A stretch of DNA of 64,000 bases, from assembly GCA_018268855.1 (NCBI GenBank), contig JAFDVR010000007.1, forward strand, positions 62,001 to 126,000. The letters run 5' to 3'. The DNA comes from Acidobacteriota bacterium. Its GTDB lineage: Bacteria; Acidobacteriota; Terriglobia; Terriglobales; Acidobacteriaceae. The notes beneath the pieces were generated by a model that saw only the letters and a program-made list of their open reading frames with translations, was not told the origin of the DNA and searched no databases. The translations under genes and the position numbers were made by a program. Below, in pieces: positions 61,403-64,000 of this stretch (positions are counted from its first letter, which is position 1; the number at the start of each line of letters is the position of its first letter).

Positions 61403-63400
61403 ATGTTTTTCTCGCTGTATCCAAAAAAAAGATTTCCCTTTTCCCATCCAGCCTGTCTGGCCATGGTTTTGTTCTCATGCTCTGCGGTGGCGCGCACCAT
61501 CGATGCCAATGATCAATCCATCAAAACGCTGAGCCTGGAAGAGCTTGGCAAGATTGAAGTCACCACACAGAACAAAGAGCCAGAACAAGTGTGGAGCACG
61601 CCGGCCGCAATCTCGGTCCTTACTCAAGAGGACATTCGCCGCATCGGCGCCACCAATATTCCAGAACTCATCCGGATGCTGCCCGGCGTCTTTGTAGGCA
61701 CGGTGAACTCGAACCAGTGGGCCGTGGGCGTGCGGGGTTTCACCAGTAATTTTTCCAAATCGCTGCTTGTGCTGATTGATGGCCGCAGCGTTTATACGCC
61801 TTTGTTTGGCGGTGTGTACTGGCATGTGCAGGACCTGGTGATTGAGGACATCGATCGCATTGAGGTGATTCGCGGACCGGGCGGCACCATCTGGGGCCAG
61901 AACGCGGTAAACGGTGTAATCAACATCATCACGAAGAAAGCGAACAAGACGCAGGGCGTGATGACCAGCCAGGTGGCGGCCAATCTGGAACGCTATAACG
62001 GATCGCTGCGCATCGGCGGCAAAGCGGGCGAGCACTTTCATTATCGTCTCTTCGGTAAAGGGTTTCTGCGCGACCACGAAATCCATCCCGACGGCGATAA
62101 CTATGACGAGTGGCACATGATGCGTGCGGGCTTCCGCACGGACTACACGCCGAACGAGCACGACTCCTTTACGTTGCAGGGTGACATTTATCACGGCACC
62201 ACGCCCCGGCGTGTGGGTGTAACCGATACTGAAGACCCAGTAAGCGGCGGCGATATTCTGGCGCGCTTCTCACACGATTTCAGTAAGGGTTCCAACGTAT
62301 TTGTGCAGGGATACATCGATCGCACAACGCGAGGCGGCATTGTGGGCGGCGTGTATCAGAACACCTTCGATATCGACGGCATTCTGAAGTGGCACGCCAA
62401 CGATCGCAACACGGTGCTGGTAGGCGCTGGATATCGCAATAATCCCACTGTGTTCCGTCCGCACGAACCCGGCGTTACCTTTTTGCCCACCGATCAAAAC
62501 TATCTGTTGTACCGCACATTTATTCAGGATGAAATTGCGCTGATGCCGGACCGGCTTACGTTTACCGCAGGCATGAAGGCAGAGCACAATCCGTTCACCG
62601 GTTGGGAGCTGCAGCCAAGCGGCCGCCTGCTCTTCCGCGCCAGTGAACACCAGAGCTACTGGGCTTCGGTTTCGCGTGCTGTGCGAATTCCATCGCAGCT
62701 TGAAGAGAACTTCCGGCTCACTGCCATGCTCTCGCCTACACTCGAATTTCTGGTGGGAGGCAACAAGCACTTTGAATCGGAGACGCTGCTCGGCTATGAG
62801 GCAGGCTATCGTCAACTCCTCACCAGCAACTTCTATATCGATGTCGCCGGATATTTCAATCAATACAAGAGACTTCAAGGATTTCTTCCTATGACGCTTG
62901 GGGTGGATGATGAAGTCTCTCCGCCGATCGCGGCTTATAAGATCCTGTATGGCAATACGACAGAGGGTTCGACGCGCGGGATTGAATTTGCGCCGGACTG
63001 GAAGGTCAACTCGCGGTGGCGCCTGAACGGTTCGTATTCGTTGCTGCGCTTCAATCTGCGCGCACGCGATGGTTACAGCGATCCTGCCGCCATCAGAGGT
63101 TATGTAGGATCCAGTCCTCTGAACCAGTTTTCTGTGCAATCGCGCATCGATCTGTGGCGCAGCTTCGAGTTCGATCAGACGCTACGCCACGTTGGCTCGC
63201 TGCCTGCGCAAAATGTGCCCAGCTACACCACGTCTGACCTGCGGATGGGCTGGCACCATGGTAGCTTCGATATCTCCGTGAACGGGCGCGATCTGCTTGA
63301 TAACGGCCACAAGGAGTTCGGTGCAGGCGACGACCTGGTGCCGACACTTGGCGTACGACGCAGCATCTTTGGAAAGATCGTATGGACGTCCAAACCATAG
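61403..63400 (+). CDS. TonB-dependent receptor, vitamin B12/colicin-type plug and barrel
   Basis: 665 residues, without the Cna-B domain of the other receptor. A signal-like N-terminus (PACLAMVLFSCSAVA) is followed by a TonB box-like stretch, then the plug (PAAISVLTQEDIRRIGATNI, LPGVFVG, VLIDGRSVYTPLFGGVYWHVQ, DRIEVIRGPGGTIWGQNAVNGVINIIT) and 22-strand barrel. The last 19 bases overlap the YfiR gene. Function unknown, but this pairing is common and suggests a sensing role rather than iron uptake. Confidence 0.92.
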   Translation: MFFSLYPKKRFPFSHPACLAMVLFSCSAVARTIDANDQSIKTLSLEELGKIEVTTQNKEPEQVWSTPAAISVLTQEDIRRIGATNIPELIRMLPGVFVGTVNSNQWAVGVRGFTSNFSKSLLVLIDGRSVYTPLFGGVYWHVQDLVIEDIDRIEVIRGPGGTIWGQNAVNGVINIITKKANKTQGVMTSQVAANLERYNGSLRIGGKAGEHFHYRLFGKGFLRDHEIHPDGDNYDEWHMMRAGFRTDYTPNEHDSFTLQGDIYHGTTPRRVGVTDTEDPVSGGDILARFSHDFSKGSNVFVQGYIDRTTRGGIVGGVYQNTFDIDGILKWHANDRNTVLVGAGYRNNPTVFRPHEPGVTFLPTDQNYLLYRTFIQDEIALMPDRLTFTAGMKAEHNPFTGWELQPSGRLLFRASEHQSYWASVSRAVRIPSQLEENFRLTAMLSPTLEFLVGGNKHFESETLLGYEAGYRQLLTSNFYIDVAGYFNQYKRLQGFLPMTLGVDDEVSPPIAAYKILYGNTTEGSTRGIEFAPDWKVNSRWRLNGSYSLLRFNLRARDGYSDPAAIRGYVGSSPLNQFSVQSRIDLWRSFEFDQTLRHVGSLPAQNVPSYTTSDLRMGWHHGSFDISVNGRDLLDNGHKEFGAGDDLVPTLGVRRSIFGKIVWTSKP

Positions 63401-63981
63401 GGGGGCGCAAAGGACGCGTCCGGCGGTTGTTCCGCGGCCTGGTATGCCTGACGGCGACTACTCTGTTCGCGCAGCCGCCTTTGCCACACGAAGGCAAGCC
63501 CACTGAATACGAGGTGAAGGCGGCCTATCTTTTCAATTTCGCGAAGTTCACCCGCTATCCCAGTTCCACAGAGTTCCCACATCATGCCAGCTTCGATTTT
63601 TGCGTGCTTGGACGCAATGACTTCAATGGCCGGTTGGAGGCACTCACAGCGAATGAGCAACTCAACGGCATGCCTGAGCGCGCAATCAGAATCGCCAGCG
63701 GTACAGCCGCGCGCAGTTGCGGCATTGTCTTTATCAGTGAGTCGGAATCGCCGCGTGTACAACAGATTCTGAATGAGCTGGCCGGCGCGCCTGTGCTTAC
63801 CGTCAGCGATATGCCCCACTTCCTCGAACATGGCGGCATGATCGAGTTCCAGACATCGTCGAAACATGTGCGTTTTGCAGTGAACCTGGACGCCGTTACG
63901 CGCGCCAATCTCGCGCTCAGTTCGGAGCTGCTCAAGGTGGCAGTCCACGTCAACGGAACGCCGAAGCGAGGTGTGCAATGA
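63382..63981 (+). CDS. YfiR-family (DUF4154) periplasmic protein
   Basis: 199 residues with a signal peptide. EYEVKAAYLFNFAKFTRYP is the family signature; SESESPRVQQILNEL and VLTVSDMPHFLEHGGMIEF follow. YfiR in Pseudomonas holds back the diguanylate cyclase YfiN. The gene overlaps both neighbours, so it is coupled to the receptor and to the next gene. Confidence 0.9.
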   Translation: MDVQTIGGRKGRVRRLFRGLVCLTATTLFAQPPLPHEGKPTEYEVKAAYLFNFAKFTRYPSSTEFPHHASFDFCVLGRNDFNGRLEALTANEQLNGMPERAIRIASGTAARSCGIVFISESESPRVQQILNELAGAPVLTVSDMPHFLEHGGMIEFQTSSKHVRFAVNLDAVTRANLALSSELLKVAVHVNGTPKRGVQ

Positions 63982-64000
63982 TGCGCCTCTTCGGCAATCT
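63978..64000 (+). CDS. Start of a further gene, truncated by the window edge
   Basis: ATG at 63978 overlaps the YfiR stop as ATGATG; MMRLFGN is all that is seen. In comparable loci the third gene is a sensor kinase or GGDEF protein, but the sequence here cannot show this. Confidence 0.45.

Overview
The window reads as a chromosomal segment of an acidobacterium of the Terriglobia/Acidobacteriaceae type. This rests on the gene families: a 1126-residue TonB-dependent receptor with an N-terminal Cna-B-like domain, many Tat-exported sugar enzymes (TIM-barrel isomerases, Gfo/Idh/MocA oxidoreductase, GH2), a lone bamA, DUF4112 and DUF72 proteins, and intergenic repeats of the kind scattered in these genomes. 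Coding density is high. I see no phage, insertion sequence or CRISPR array. Three tRNA genes (Pro-TGG, His-GTG, Arg-TCT) are present.

Layout. 1-10.6 kb: ECF sigma/anti-sigma/secreted-protein operon, methyltransferase, glycosyltransferase, PHP hydrolase, DsbA-like protein, frr, a HicBA toxin-antitoxin pair, a molybdopterin oxidoreductase and a HigBA-type pair with a symmetric promoter/operator. 10.6-24.5 kb: sulfatase, bamA, envelope-polysaccharide genes (deacetylase, ATP-grasp, FAD oxidoreductase, epimerase), an exported GH130 and an esterase-like hydrolase. 24.6-31.4 kb: tRNAs, a GH89 alpha-N-acetylglucosaminidase beside a HGSNAT-like membrane acyltransferase, and a DUF72/YheT hydrolase operon. 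31.4-38.7 kb: ExbD, TonB, MFS, GH2 and two TIM-barrel enzymes, all leftward. 38.8-59.2 kb: the most interesting part, described below. 59.5-64 kb: a degenerate M24 protein, truncated haemoglobin, and a TonB receptor/YfiR pair running into a further gene at the window edge.

The 38.8-59.2 kb region looks like a catabolic regulon. A leftward eight-gene operon-like run (about 56.9 to 48.3 kb) encodes a PfkA-type kinase, a fucose-isomerase-like protein, an aldehyde dehydrogenase, small and large subunits of a UxaA/SuyAB-type lyase, an Ldh2/ComC-type dehydrogenase, a D-2-hydroxyacid dehydrogenase and a beta-propeller protein, followed by a GntR regulator. Next to it lies a LysR/YeiH pair. A LacD/YihT-type aldolase and MFS transporter (38.9-41.2 kb) and a large TonB receptor (41.8-45.1 kb) are elsewhere, but their promoters share one architecture with the promoter of the rightward TIM-barrel/Gfo operon: TTGACA, 18 bases, TATANT, with an inverted repeat CAATC-N10-GATTG ending in the -35 box. 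A near match also lies in the promoter of the kinase operon. Read together, these genes match, step for step, an Embden-Meyerhof-like route for sulfoquinovose (isomerase, kinase, aldolase, sulfolactaldehyde dehydrogenase) followed by sulfolactate inversion (SlcC/ComC), sulfite release (SuyAB) and sulfite export (YeiH). This is an inference; a hexuronate or tagatose role is the main alternative.
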